Assembly (NCBI GenBank): GCA_000697335.1
Contig: JNEM01010513.1
Location: forward strand, 1-26,287
From: Conidiobolus incongruus B7586
Lineage: Eukaryota; Entomophthoromycota; Entomophthoromycetes; Entomophthorales; Conidiobolaceae
Reading direction: 5' to 3'
Length of the DNA: 26,287 bases
In this document: piece by piece, positions 11,439-21,783 of the stretch
Layout of the letters: each line of letters opens with the position of its first letter
Numbering within the stretch: position 1 is the first letter of the stretch
Position numbers and translations under genes: made by a program
The notes under the pieces: model-generated
Told to the model about the DNA's origin: nothing
The model's input: the letters and a program-made list of their open reading frames with translations, nothing else
Databases searched by the model: none

Positions 11439-12631
11439 AATTGTATAATAATACTTGAACTTTTAATGAACAACAGACTTCACCTATTCTTCAACCAATA
11501 ATTTTATTTATTGATGAACGAAAGGATTTTGTTGGTATTTATTAATATACTACATTTAACAAATGTGGGTTTGTAATTGATTTCTTAAATGTCAACTGAT
11601 AAAATTGACTAATTGGGGGAATTATTTCTATTGGAAATTAAATTATGTAAACCAAGTGAAAATATTAATATTATGTTGGTATGTTAAAACTATATAATTC
11701 ATTTTTATCTTTTAACGAAAGCTAGATAATAATAACTTCAAAAAATCAACATATATATCATTCAATATTCGAATTCATTTGTCATAACTCATAAAATTTT
11801 ACAAATTGACTTTTAAGACTTGACACATATTTCGAATTTTTGACCAATCAATCAACCACAATTCAATTTTTTTCAAATCATGAGATTTGATTGATTGCTT
11901 ATAAATTTTACATTTCATCAGTTATATTTGACAAGGTAAATACTGTTTATTTTTTGATATACAATTGCAAAATATCAATTTATTATTCAGGATATATTGA
12001 GAATTTTCAAAACTAAGTTATTATTAGAATATATAACCAGATATTATTAATTTTAATGTCAATACAAAGTTTAATCTATTTTTATTTTGGTTTTTCTCTT
12101 TAAATATAATCAAAACCAATGCTAATTAAAACAAATTGTAAATGATTTATATAATCCAAAATTAGGATTAAATATATTATCTAAGTACTCAGTTTTTATA
12201 TACGAACATTATAAAGTGAGATTAATCTTAATATTTATCTGTTGTCTATATATAACTTTGATTCTGTCAAATCTAAAAATAAATGGCTACTCTCTATTTT
12301 ACCATAAAAATTTAGTTATATTCAATGTATATTAATTATTGGTTTTATATTTATAATGTAATACAACATCTTGAGCTTATATTCAAATTATTTTCAATCG
12401 AGTTGAATATTAGGCGAAAACACAATATAGTGATTAAAACAATAATAAATACTATTATAGTATTTAGTGGTTGAATACACTGTAATTTAATTTTTTTCAT
12501 TAAAATGTTTTTAATACAGCTCAATTTTATAAAATATTACTCTGTATTTTTAATAATGGGAATTTTTTGTGATTAAAAATAAATAAACATTTGAATATAT
12601 GATATATAAAAATAAATATATAATATAAATT
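11439..12631. other. Upstream region of the CNBP gene, AT-rich
   Basis: A TTGACCAATCA string at about 11840-11850, with CCAAT at 11844-11848, lies 406 bp before the CNBP start on the plus strand. A second ATTGG is read on the minus strand near 11495. Either could be an NF-Y site. No TATA box stands out and no exon or RNA gene is recognised. Confidence 0.4.
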
Positions 12632-12633
12632 TA

Positions 12634-12661
12634 ATAGTTTTTTTTATTATTAATAACTTTT
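12634..12661 (+). repeat. Left terminal inverted repeat of the mariner remnant
   Basis: TAGTTTTTTTTATTA then TAACTTTTA matches the right end with one substitution in the T-run and a roughly two-base gap after ATTA. TA precedes it at 12632-12633. Confidence 0.65.
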
Positions 12662-13081
12662 ATTTAACAATAGCTACTCTAGTTTTTTTTAAGCTTTAGT
12701 TAAATTATAAGGTACCTATTTTATATTTTTATTTATTAATTTTAATTTAAACTTTAAAATATATAAAATACTTGTAAAACTAATATTAAAGTGTTTAAAT
12801 AATTCTCTAGCTGAAATAAAAAGGTGCTTTTCAATATATTTTTTCACTCTATTTATAATTAAAAAAGTGATAGTTGAAGTTAGTTTTCTAGATTTTAACA
12901 GGTTTTAAATAGTTTCTCTCTTAGCTTTAAAGTAATTTACCTAGCAATAAATTGTTGATTTAAATAATGTTTCATTACTAAAAGCTGCTTGTAAATTTTA
13001 AATAATTTTAGAGGGTTTATGGTTAAGTTTTATTGATACTAAAATAAAAAACTTTTGATGATCACTATTTGGTTTAAGCAT
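12655..13081 (-). pseudogene. Mariner transposase remnant, DNA-binding domain only
   Basis: One continuous frame runs from the ATG at 13081 for about 142 codons. It begins MLKPNSDHQKFFIL, like the start of Mos1/SETMAR-type transposases. Two helix-turn-helix regions can be followed. The second, ISARELFKHFNISFTSILYI, matches the mariner I-S-x-R-E-L...L-N-I-S...S-x-x-x-I-L pattern. After it comes VPYNLTKA, the counterpart of the WVPHxLTxxQ linker motif. Six stop codons interrupt the frame: TAA where relatives often have Lys or Gln, and TAG where Trp is expected before Val. The D,D34D catalytic half is missing. Confidence 0.8.
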
Positions 13082-13105
13082 AATTAAATTAAACAACCAA
13101 TTTTA

Positions 13106-13131
13106 AAAAGTTAATTTTTTAATCAAAAAAA

Positions 13132-13135
<4 letters not shown>
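13106..13135 (-). repeat. Right terminal inverted repeat of the mariner remnant
   Basis: Read inward on the minus strand it is TTAGTTTTTTTGATTA, an A-run, then TTAACTTTTT. It mirrors the left end at 12634 and abuts the TA run that begins at 13136. Confidence 0.65.

Positions 13136-13166
<31 letters not shown>
13136..13166. repeat. TA dinucleotide microsatellite, about 15 units
   Basis: An uninterrupted TA/AT run directly adjoins the mariner remnant. The first TA doubles as its target-site duplication. Confidence 0.9.
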
Positions 13167-13172
<6 letters not shown>

Positions 13173-13896
13173 TATATAATTTCCTATTAACTTTGTATAT
13201 ATTTATTCATTTCAAACTAATAATATGTTTGAAAAATCAGAAATTAAAAAATTTCCCATTATTTCAAATTCAAGGTAATATCTTGGTTATCTTTTTGCTC
13301 ATTATAAATTTGTATCTTTTATGAATGGATATATACAAACCAAATCATATAAAATTATATGGATGACGATAAAGAATTATAAAAATCAATCTCACTATAA
13401 AACAGATAAATCAATATTAGTTATCTCATATTTATAATATTATAAATCTAAACGAAATCAAATAATTCATTGATTATTCAAACATGAATTTATCAAACTA
13501 ATTAATACAGCTTTTGGTTTGTATATTGAAACTTTATAACTGAACTAATGCAGTATTGTGGGATTCAAAACAGTTATTTGACAAAGTTGCAATATATCTT
13601 TAAGATGTTGGGTAGATATTAAAAGTAGTGCATTTTCAGAGCAAAGGAAAGGTTTTAAATTAGTAATGTAATATATCTTTGAATTCGATGTGATCAAAAA
13701 ACAGCATACCTAACTATTGAATGATCTGTATAATACATTAACTGAAAGTTATTAAAAATTAGCTATTCGATGATATGTTATAGCTGAAATATATAATGAT
13801 TGGATAGAGATGGAGGCAGCATCTATTCAAAACATTTATAAAAATGCAAAAAAAAGTCAAATTAGAAAAATTATTAGTGTACAAGATTATTAGTTA
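13167..13896. other. Gap between the mariner remnant and MOB2
   Basis: The stretch near 13500-13850 is slightly less AT-rich than its surroundings, but its frames carry stops at about the rate expected by chance, so no relic is called. It should include the MOB2 3' untranslated region next to 13896. Confidence 0.4.
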
Positions 13897-14793
13897 TTAA
13901 GCCACAATGCCCGAACTTTCCATCTCTGATACCAGCTCCTGCAAAGGTGAAATATCTTTCTTGTCTAACAAGTCAAACTCTTTGGAAAAAGAGATAAAAT
14001 GAGCGAATAAAGAGTGAAGATGAGGTTCAGCATGCAAGTGTAAAATTACGTCGTAATGAGCATGAAATATATGAGCGAAGACTCTGAATAGTTGCTTAAA
14101 TATTCCTCTAATAACCACAATAAAATTGGGTGGGAACCCATTAGCTATACACAAAAAATATTAGTATTTTATATGGATAGAATGAAATATTTAATAAGTT
14201 ACCTGATTTTGTCGGAAACATAGATTCATCATCCATTAAATTCTGAACATAAGTCATTACATAGTCTATATATTGAGAAGCTGGTAGCTTCATTTGTCTT
14301 CTATTAGTATCAGTCCACATATATTCAATACTAAAATGGAGAATATTAATATAAAATTAAATATCAAGAATATTCACTTTACCCAGCATCTGCTGACATG
14401 ACTGGACAATTTCTATGATTACAGTAGTCTGAAACTGCGCCATAAAATAAATTGATGTTATTAAAAAAATCAAATACTAAAAAAACGTTAGAATAAATTA
14501 AATATACTTAACTTTAAATACTACCATTGGAAGCTAACCATTCATCTAGATCTACATATTTAGGTAAAATTACAATGTTTTTAAAGTTTCCTTTGACTAA
14601 TGAAGCCTCTAGATGGGTAGGAGAAAGATAGAGTAGTTTTGGAGAACTAACTGATGATCCTGATGAATTAAATGAGCCATTGCTTAATACTTTTCTCAGT
14701 CGATTTTTGGAAGTAAATCCTCTAAACAGTTTGTTATTAAAATTCAATTACTGAGTAGTAGCTGAAGGTTTACCTAATATTAAAAAAACTCAT
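13897..14793 (-). CDS. MOB2: MOB kinase activator, Mob2 type (partner of NDR kinase Orb6/Cbk1)
   Basis: Mob2 binds and activates the NDR-family kinase (Orb6 in fission yeast, Cbk1 in budding yeast) that controls polarised growth. Five exons join in phase: 14793-14774, 14721-14525, 14476-14383, 14330-14203 and 14144-13897, giving 228 residues. Introns are 48-58 nt. Residues 35-72 (YLSPTHLEASLVKGNF, LPKYVDLDEWLASN) match fission-yeast Mob2 rather than Mob1. The zinc site is complete: Cys91-x4-Cys96 (CNHRNC) and His171-x4-His176 (HIFHAH). The core FGKEF-like block reads FSKEFDLLDKKD, and the tail PLQELVSEME is typical. The first exon is only 20 nt (MSFFNI plus two bases), set by the ATG at 14793 and the in-phase join to RGFTSKN. 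Confidence 0.92.
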
Positions 14794-15239
14794 GACAAAC
14801 TCCAATTTGAAAATTAAATTTGATAAGTATATAAATACAGTTGATATATAATAATTTAAAATAATTAAACAAGTTAATAGCGCGAATTTATAAATTACTA
14901 TTTTTATATTCAAAATATTGTTTGTGATGTGATTAACTTAGTTTCCTTATTTTTCATATAACTCTATTCAGGGGATCAATTTGGTAATTTTATTCAGACT
15001 TGATCAACATTAACCAATTAAATGCTAACTGCCTCTTTCTTATGTTTGCTCAACCACCATATTGTATTTTAATTAATCATTGGAATTTATACAGGTTAGC
15101 AGAGTTATAGACTATTCTGTATCAAATAACAAGGAAGTCAAATTAATGTTAATTGTTATATTAAATAGGAAATTTAATATTGGGATATAATAATATCTAA
15201 CTTAGGTATTAATCCGTATTTTTAATAAGTCAGTATTTA
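14794..15239. other. Upstream region of MOB2
   Basis: This block should carry the MOB2 promoter. No convincing TATA or CCAAT arrangement is seen, and no gene. It may also contain more worn sequence belonging to the retroelement fossil that follows, but no motif could be recognised. Confidence 0.35.
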
Positions 15240-17970
15240 TGATTTAATACATCAGTACCTATTCTAAGTCCTTATTTTGATCTGTCTAATTAAATCGATT
15301 TTTGAACTCCCAAATAGGGTAAAGATCTGTAGACCATAAAGACTTAAAAGTGACTTTACATCTAATATAAAATCCAAAACTTGTTTGGTTATAACTACAG
15401 CTATATCAATTGATTAGTTTTAATTCAATATTGTTTAATATTTTCTTGGTGATTTAACATTTAATAAAAAAATTTAAAAATTTCGACTTTTTATCAAAAC
15501 TGAATAATATAATAGGAATTGATATGGAATATTGAATTATAAATCACGTATATACACTAAAATGATCGTCAAAAGTTATGTATTTCATCCAATATTAAAA
15601 ACCATAAAAACTTTAAAGTGACTAATATAATTCAAGCTTATAATAAAATTTAATATTAAAAATTTATCAAATAACAGTCGCAGATTGGTTTTCAATTTTA
15701 GTATTGATTAATCTTGTCTTATTCTGTCTCAAAATGTAATTAAAATACCTATCACTGGAGTATTAGAACTAAAAACATAATTTTAATTATTTAGTTTATA
15801 TTGATCCTTTATTTCAATCCAATAAGAATAATGCCTATATATAGTCCAAAGATTACTTAATTATATTATTATCAAATGAAATTATTAAATTTTGTAAAAC
15901 ATTTTTTTAGAAATAAGATTTTAAACAGTTTTTGTTCAAATATTTAAGTGAGAGGTATTTACAATATATTTTGGGACAGAATAACATTAAGCCTAAAGTT
16001 TTGTGTAACTATCTTTACCTAGATAATATAATGACTTATTGAACATTTAATTTCTGATATTTGAAAATATTTTAGAAATTAGAGATCAATTTATGATTTT
16101 ATATGGAAAAAATTATGAAGATTAGAATCGAAATATGAATATATCCTATATTAGAATATCACATGGCTGTAATCCGAATTTGCTAATATTTTTTAAAAGC
16201 CAAAAACCGATATTTTGTAAGTGAATAAGCTATTATAGACCTTGCAACCATATTAAGCTAACTAATCTAAATTTTAAATGCATCTAATACCAAAATTATT
16301 AATACAATTTACATTGATTTTTCATAGTTAAAAAATAAATCTAATGATAATTTATATGATAGAGTTTAACAAATAATATTACTGATATCCAATCATTAAT
16401 CGATCTTAAATAATGAATTAAATTGCATATATGTTTAAAAAGATAAATTATATACATATTGAATATGGGAAGGAAATATTTAAAAAGATTGAGTGATTAA
16501 TATCAAACAATTAATATAAAATTTTGATACAAAACTGATTGAATATTAATTTTCAAATTCGAACCAATTATTATTGGAAGATCTAAAATTTAGCTTATTG
16601 ATTCATATAAAGCTTTGAAATGTAACTTGTAAATTGAGTAATATTGGAATTGGATTTTAGTAAATGTATTTACTAAAAATAATGATGGCAACATATATCT
16701 TTCATATACTGTGCGAACGAATACAACACTTTAAACAATTGAATACTTAATAAAAAAAGAATCATAGATTAAACAAAAAATAATTTTATAAATATCAAAA
16801 TTATAGAGGAAATAAGGAATAAAAAATATTAGTTTAAACTAATCGAGTATAATAAAAAGGCCATTATCAAAGGATAATTTTTTATATTAAATTTTACAGA
16901 TTTAATATTGAGTTGGGATTAAAAAATTTAAAAATTCCTAACTTAATTAAGCTATAGTTTTTAACGGTTATTTTTTTGGGATATATTTATATATATCATC
17001 ATTTTAAACTCATTTAAACCAATAAATTTTCTATTCAATATGAAAGAGTGCTAATATGATGTCTAATACTTAATTGTACGACTGATTAAATTGGGTTAAT
17101 TTAAACTACTAGGAGATATTGTGATAATTGAAAATTTCCACTCTTATTAAAATTCAATATAAGTTCTCATTCAAAACTTTAAATTGAGTATTTTTATTTA
17201 GTTTGGAGCTATAAGTTGATTCAGGTATTTATAAGTGTATTCTTTAAAATACATTTATATATATTCATTAAAATATATATCATTTGATTGTTTTAACTTG
17301 ATGTAACAATTGATATATCTTTTAATTTCGTCAAGTTGCAAAATTGACGGATATTAGGAACAAATATATTACAATTTCAGATCGAATTGAGCTTAAATTT
17401 CATAAATTTAACTAAAATAAAATATTAGTGATCGAAATATAAAATTTATTTATTCCGACTTTTTTAATATTAATATCCAAAAGATTAAGACTAAAGAGAA
17501 TAAAATATCGTTAATATTAAAATTTCAGTATATTTTTTAAATATAATATTGAAACACTTAATGAATTTAAGGAAATTTTTGTAACTTCTTGTGTTAAGCA
17601 ATGGAAATGTGATATTCTTTAAATAATTTTGATTCAAGTGTTATATTCATATAATTTGAACTATGAAGAAACAGTTATCTACACACATGCTGTATGACTA
17701 AAATATAGTGCGGGTATTGCACTGTAAATTAAGCCTTGACTAAATATTTTATTCATTCTAAAATTTATATCAGAGTGTAGAATATTGTGATAATATAACA
17801 CCATGTATACTAATAAATAATATTTATGTGATTATATTTTCAAAGAATGATTTTTTATTTAAAATATTGAAGATTCAGAGAGAAGAGGGATTTAATGAGA
17901 GGGTATTGATTTTTTAGATTATTACGGGGTAAAGGAGTAAAGGCGATATTTTTTAAATTTCAGTGATGAA
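15240..17970 (-). mobile_element. Fossil of a Ty3/gypsy-type LTR retrotransposon (pol fragments)
   Basis: Several blocks on the minus strand resemble parts of a Ty3/gypsy pol, in the expected order. Near 17.86-17.96 kb, NLKNQYPLIKSLF resembles the reverse-transcriptase start (TIKNRYPLPLI), followed at the right spacing by YNHI and then Trp and Tyr at family positions. Near 16.19 kb, LANSDYS is like the RNase H lead-in. At 15267-15413, 49 open codons with DIAVVITK and YGLQIFTLFGSSKI resemble the integrase core. The spacing from reverse transcriptase to integrase is roughly 0.8 kb longer than usual, so another insertion or two separate fossils are possible. Gag, protease and LTRs were not found. 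The element is broken many times over and looks ancient. Outer limits are approximate. Confidence 0.5.
16907..16947. repeat. Short imperfect inverted repeat
   Basis: ATTGAGTTGGGATT faces its near-complement across a short A/T centre. Within 14-base arms there is one plain mismatch and two positions that would be G-U pairs in RNA. It falls inside the over-long spacing of the retroelement fossil and could be a scrap of an inserted element or chance. Confidence 0.4.
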
Positions 17971-18076
17971 ATTATTTTTGTCAAAAGTCCTTGTGCTTTT
18001 GTAAAAGTGTCTCATACATAAATTTTACATTAGTGAGCTTACTTTCATGTATAAAAAAATAAAAATACAGTTTTAA

Positions 18077-18126
18077 TTACAGTGAGTCCTGCAAGTTCCC
18101 CACTCAGGGGTCAGAGATCACTGTAA
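18077..18126 (-). other. 50-nt stem-loop spanning the stop codon of the unrecognised gene
   Basis: TTACAGTGA at 18077-18085 is perfectly complementary to TCACTGTAA at 18118-18126. Between them CCCC (18098-18101) and GGGG (18107-18110) enclose a five-base loop. The TGA stop of the neighbouring gene forms one end of the outer stem. The block is far richer in G/C than its surroundings. The role is unknown. Confidence 0.6.
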
Positions 18127-19047
18127 GGAAGGTGGATGATTTTGTGTTTGTTTTGGCGGATATTCGAGACTTAGCATTAAGCCCAGTATCCAACTTGAAA
18201 AATGAACAAGTGAAGGGAAGTTATCAGATAAATCATTGGTATTCCACTGATCCTTTTTCAGATTTTTCCAAGCCTGGAATTTTTGCTTGATGATATGTGT
18301 TGTATCCTCGGGCAAATGATTTGGCCACGGGTGATTTTGATGCGTTAGATTAAGGTATTGAATTATAAAATGCTTAAAGTAGCGTTCTGTCCATCCTAGT
18401 CGTGTTCCTACTCTGGACACCAAATCTACAATAGCCGCAGGTTCCCAATCCTGAGTAAAATACCTGGTAAATTTGGCCGTTTTACTGGACCTTTCGCCTA
18501 TTACCAGTGTGACTACTAAATCTACGGTATGTGGAACAATTGGCCAGGATTTTGTTATTTCAGACACCAGTTTCGCAAATTTTTCATTTTGAATTCCCCA
18601 ATGATAAAATAGCTTGATCAATAGCTCAGCTATACGAGGCACCGACCACCCATCAACCAGCCATTTGATAGCTCTTTGAATGGCCAAGAAGTCGTGCTGC
18701 TCAAAATCGACAATTACTCGTCTTAAATAAAATGATATATAATCTACATTGTTTTCATTTCTTATCCAGCTGTAAAACTGTGTATTGAATTTGCTATCCA
18801 TCACTAAATAAAAAAATAAGTCAGTTATTCATATCAATAATTATGCGTATCAAACTTACATTTCATAGCTTGATCAACAGTTTCAATAGAAGTATCTGCA
18901 TCTGAAAAGAAATCTAATCATGGAGTTAGTGATTTATCGCTTGTTTTAAGCTTAAGAGTACTTACTGGTAAAACCAGTAGTTTGAGGGATGGGACACTTT
19001 GAGGGAATAGGACTCGGTGATGGAAAAGCTTGGTTGGTATTATCCAT
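18118..19047 (-). CDS. Unrecognised Trp-rich helical-repeat protein (269 aa)
   Basis: I do not recognise this family. Three exons join in phase: 19047-18966, 18901-18860 and 18803-18118, with 64- and 56-nt introns and GTAAGT donors. The methionine visible near 18804 is not the start, because the reading frame continues upstream as AMK|L. Residues 1-30 are Pro/Ser/Thr-rich and probably disordered. From about 45 the protein is predicted helical by eye, with eleven tryptophans. Three similar segments of about 33 residues begin at Trp94, Trp128 and Trp161. The pattern is W-x(4-6)-[IV]-x-[DE]-L-[VL] and then F 16-17 residues after the acidic position: IAELLIKLFYHWGIQNEKF, VDLVVTLVIGERSSKTAKF and IVDLVSRVGTRLGWTERYF. 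There is no signal peptide or membrane segment. A TATA box and CCAAT boxes lie upstream. It ends in TGA, unlike its neighbours, inside a stem-loop. Confidence 0.8.
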
Positions 19048-19250
19048 GATAACAGTTCAAATATTCACCCAAAGAAAAAGACAAGGTATTACAATAACAA
19101 TAATGTTAATAACTTGACAATAACCAAAAATTCAATCTTTTCTCCCCCGTGTATTGTTATTATATTATTTCAATGATGGAATAGGACAAATAGTCAAGTA
19201 GCACAAATAGGCGATAAGCCTTTAGATCAAGAATATCCCAATGGAAATAA

Positions 19251-19300
19251 GGTCCCTTTTATAATTTTGTTGGTTTAAAATTTCAGCCAATGGTGATTGG
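19251..19300 (-). promoter_or_regulatory. TATA box with paired CCAAT boxes upstream of the helical-repeat gene
   Basis: On the minus strand TATAAAA (19263-19257) runs into GGGACC, about 205 bp before the ATG. Some 25-40 bp further upstream are CCAAT boxes in both orientations (19287-19291 and 19296-19300). More CCAAT strings lie at 19492-19496 and 19601-19605. CCAAT followed by TATA is a standard Pol II core promoter layout. The spacing to the start codon implies a 5' leader of about 170-180 nt. Confidence 0.55.
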
Positions 19301-21783
19301 TTTTGAGTTCAAGGGCAAACGCTTCAAATTTAAATTTAAAACTTGGCTCCTTTGTTCCACGAATTGAGTAATAAGCTAAAACTAATTAAAAGTCCAAAAT
19401 TTTTTTACTCAATCTCTCCTATTCAGTTTGAAACGCACCACTTCAACCCACACTGTCCTCCTTTCCGGTTTAAGCTAAAATCCTGGACCAGCCAATCATT
19501 GCCATAGCTGAATTGTATCAATTAAGAGCTCTGAACCAAATATAATTGCCCCAAATAAATATCTAATCAATTCCAAGTCATTTGCTTCGCCTCAAATTCA
19601 CCAATCAGAACCATCAGGCCTCCAAATATGATCATCGCTCTGACTACACTTGAACAAATTTACCTTTTAAGGATAATTCTTCGTTTATCCCCGATTACCT
19701 CAATTTAATATATAAAAATATTTCGAGTTTCAAACTAATATTAAACAAGGTAAAGCACTCTTTCAATTTTATAGGAGATAGCTTTAGAGTTTTTGAAGGA
19801 TCTAGGGGTAATATATAGCTCATCTACATTTTTAGCCCATTTCTATTCTATTGAATGTAGTTTGTAATGATTCATTGGATTCTGCTAATCCTCCAGTTTT
19901 GACACTAGAATGCAAATTAAATTCTCCACTTTGAGACAAGGATTCACTTGAGTCAAATCAATTTCACATCCGTATTCAGTTTCGCTTAGTAATGATCAGT
20001 GATTCAATGATATATTGGCTATCCTTTCCCATTATAATCCTCCCTGAAAAATTTGATTAATTCACCAAGAATCAATTAATTTCATTTCAATTCGTATTTA
20101 ATCTAGTTTGATTTATATTTCAACCACTGAAAACATATCAATAACTTAGTTTTTCATCATCATTATTCTATCACACTCCCTAATATAAAAACAGGTTATA
20201 ACAAAATTTAATAGTGAACTAGCAATTTATTAGTTGATTGATTGATTATTATGTTATCTTTATTTTACTTTGATCAATATCCTATTTAATTTTAGTTAAT
20301 TAATAATGTAAGATTAATAGTATTATTTTCTTTATAAAATTCATACATCAAATAATTCTTTATTATCAGATTATGCAAGATAGCTTATAATACTAATAAA
20401 ATTCAAATAATTATCAAATATATTACTCACTTCCGATGAAAATTCTATACTAAGTAAATTCAACTCTGTAATAATCAGAGATTTGAAAATCATACATTAT
20501 ATAATTTGGTTCAGTCATCATGAAACTAAATTCCTAACCAATTTAACCACATTCTCTTTAATATTTTCGAATTCAATGCGATTAATAATACAGTTTATAC
20601 ATTATAAGGATGATAATTAGTCATCTTATAAATCAATCACTAGAAAATCTTACTAAAACCTTGTAACAACTAATCATGATTTCATTTTTCAGTCATAATC
20701 TGCAATTCTTTCACTCATTTTCATTAAAGCTAATCTCAATTTAAAATGATGTTCAATTTAGATAGATAATTGGATCATAAGAATAAGTTTTTAATATATT
20801 ATAATTTTTAAAACCAAGATCACAATCATAATAATAGATTTCAGTACTTTATAACAACTAATTCAATAGCTAATATCTTGTTTAGGAATATTTGTTGATT
20901 AACCAAACTCTCTCATTTATCAATTTTAAAAATATAAAATTATAATTCTGAAAAATTATTAAAATTTTTGAAACGTATTCAATGATACAATATTAGGAAA
21001 TGATTCATATTACTTAAAGAGATGATTTTGATTAATTTTAAAACCATTAAAGTGTTCATCAATTAAAAAAATTTTAATATATCATATATTTTCAATCTGA
21101 TACATTTTGGTGCTATATAAAGTTTTATAATAATTATATTCTGGAAATTTCTAATTAATAAACTAATTTATTATATAAGGAAGATTTAATTTATAATAGA
21201 GTTTTTCTCAGTATATTTGAGTATATAAAGCTCAAAACACAAGGTATAAATTATATTGTTGAGTTCTCATATTGTATAAATTTAAATTCTAAGGTATATA
21301 ATATATATTATATTTATAAAATAATCAAAATCATGGAATGAATATTATATTAAAAAATCTCTACATCGCAATTTCCAGTTATCATAATAAATTTATTAGT
21401 TAACTTGAATTTTTCTTAATCATAATTTAATTATCTTAACTATAAAATTGCAAGGTTCACCAAATATTATTAAAATAAAAAATTAAATATTATTCGAAGA
21501 TTATTTTATATTTAATATTTTTAAAATTTCTATTTTAATGATGAAATAACTATGTGAGTAATGATAGTAAATTTTGTAATTGGTTGTATTACCTGAAAAG
21601 AATAAGTTACAAATAAGTCAATGAATAGATGCTTAAATAAGATAATATTCCCAAATTCTTTTGAAAGGACTTTTAAATAAAAAAAGATTAATAATACCAG
21701 AAAAGTCATTTGTTAAAAATAGATTAAAGTTGATTAATTCATTGAAGCAAGCCTTCAAGCTAATGATTTAGTAAATTAACTTA
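19301..21783. other. Gap: GC-raised upstream block, then AT-rich sequence
   Basis: The part from 19301 to about 20060 has clearly more G/C than other gaps and includes two further CCAAT boxes. Short open frames on the minus strand occur at 19830-19955 (about 40 codons, Ser-rich, no start codon). None can be joined convincingly, so no gene is called. From 20060 to 21783 the sequence is AT-rich with nothing recognised. Confidence 0.4.

Larger units (their letters stand above)
12634..13135 (-). mobile_element. Mariner-family DNA transposon, internally deleted remnant (502 bp)
   Basis: The element is bounded by TA at 12632-12633 and at 13136-13137, the expected target-site duplication. Its ends are imperfect inverted repeats: the left begins ATAGTTTTTTTTATTA, and the right, read inward on the minus strand, begins TTAGTTTTTTTGATTA. 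Inside is the N-terminal part of a mariner transposase on the minus strand. Mariners are usually about 1.3 kb, so this copy lacks more than half its length, including the whole D,D34D catalytic part, and cannot move by itself. It landed beside or within a TA microsatellite. Confidence 0.82.

Noticed and set aside
11079-11501. Plus-strand 140-codon frame opposite the zinc-knuckle gene, and a 190-codon minus frame in another phase.
   Set aside because: Both are repetitive shadows of the repeated Cys/Gly codons of the real gene.
13500-13860. Slightly less AT-rich stretch with some long codon runs, considered as another transposon relic.
   Set aside because: Stops occur about as often as expected for this composition and no family motif is visible in any frame.
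16550-16575. GGTTCGAATTT on the minus strand, like a tRNA B box.
   Set aside because: The flanking bases do not form a T-stem and no clover-leaf can be drawn around it.
12478-18126. The eight-base string CACTGTAA, seen at about 12478 and 17719 and in both arms of the stem-loop at 18077-18126.
   Set aside because: Flanking sequences are unrelated and two of the copies are the arms of one palindrome, so a repeat family is not supported.
20380-20500. Minus-strand frame of about 40 codons beginning MIFKSLIITELN.
   Set aside because: No homology recognised, no splice context, and the length is within chance for this much sequence.
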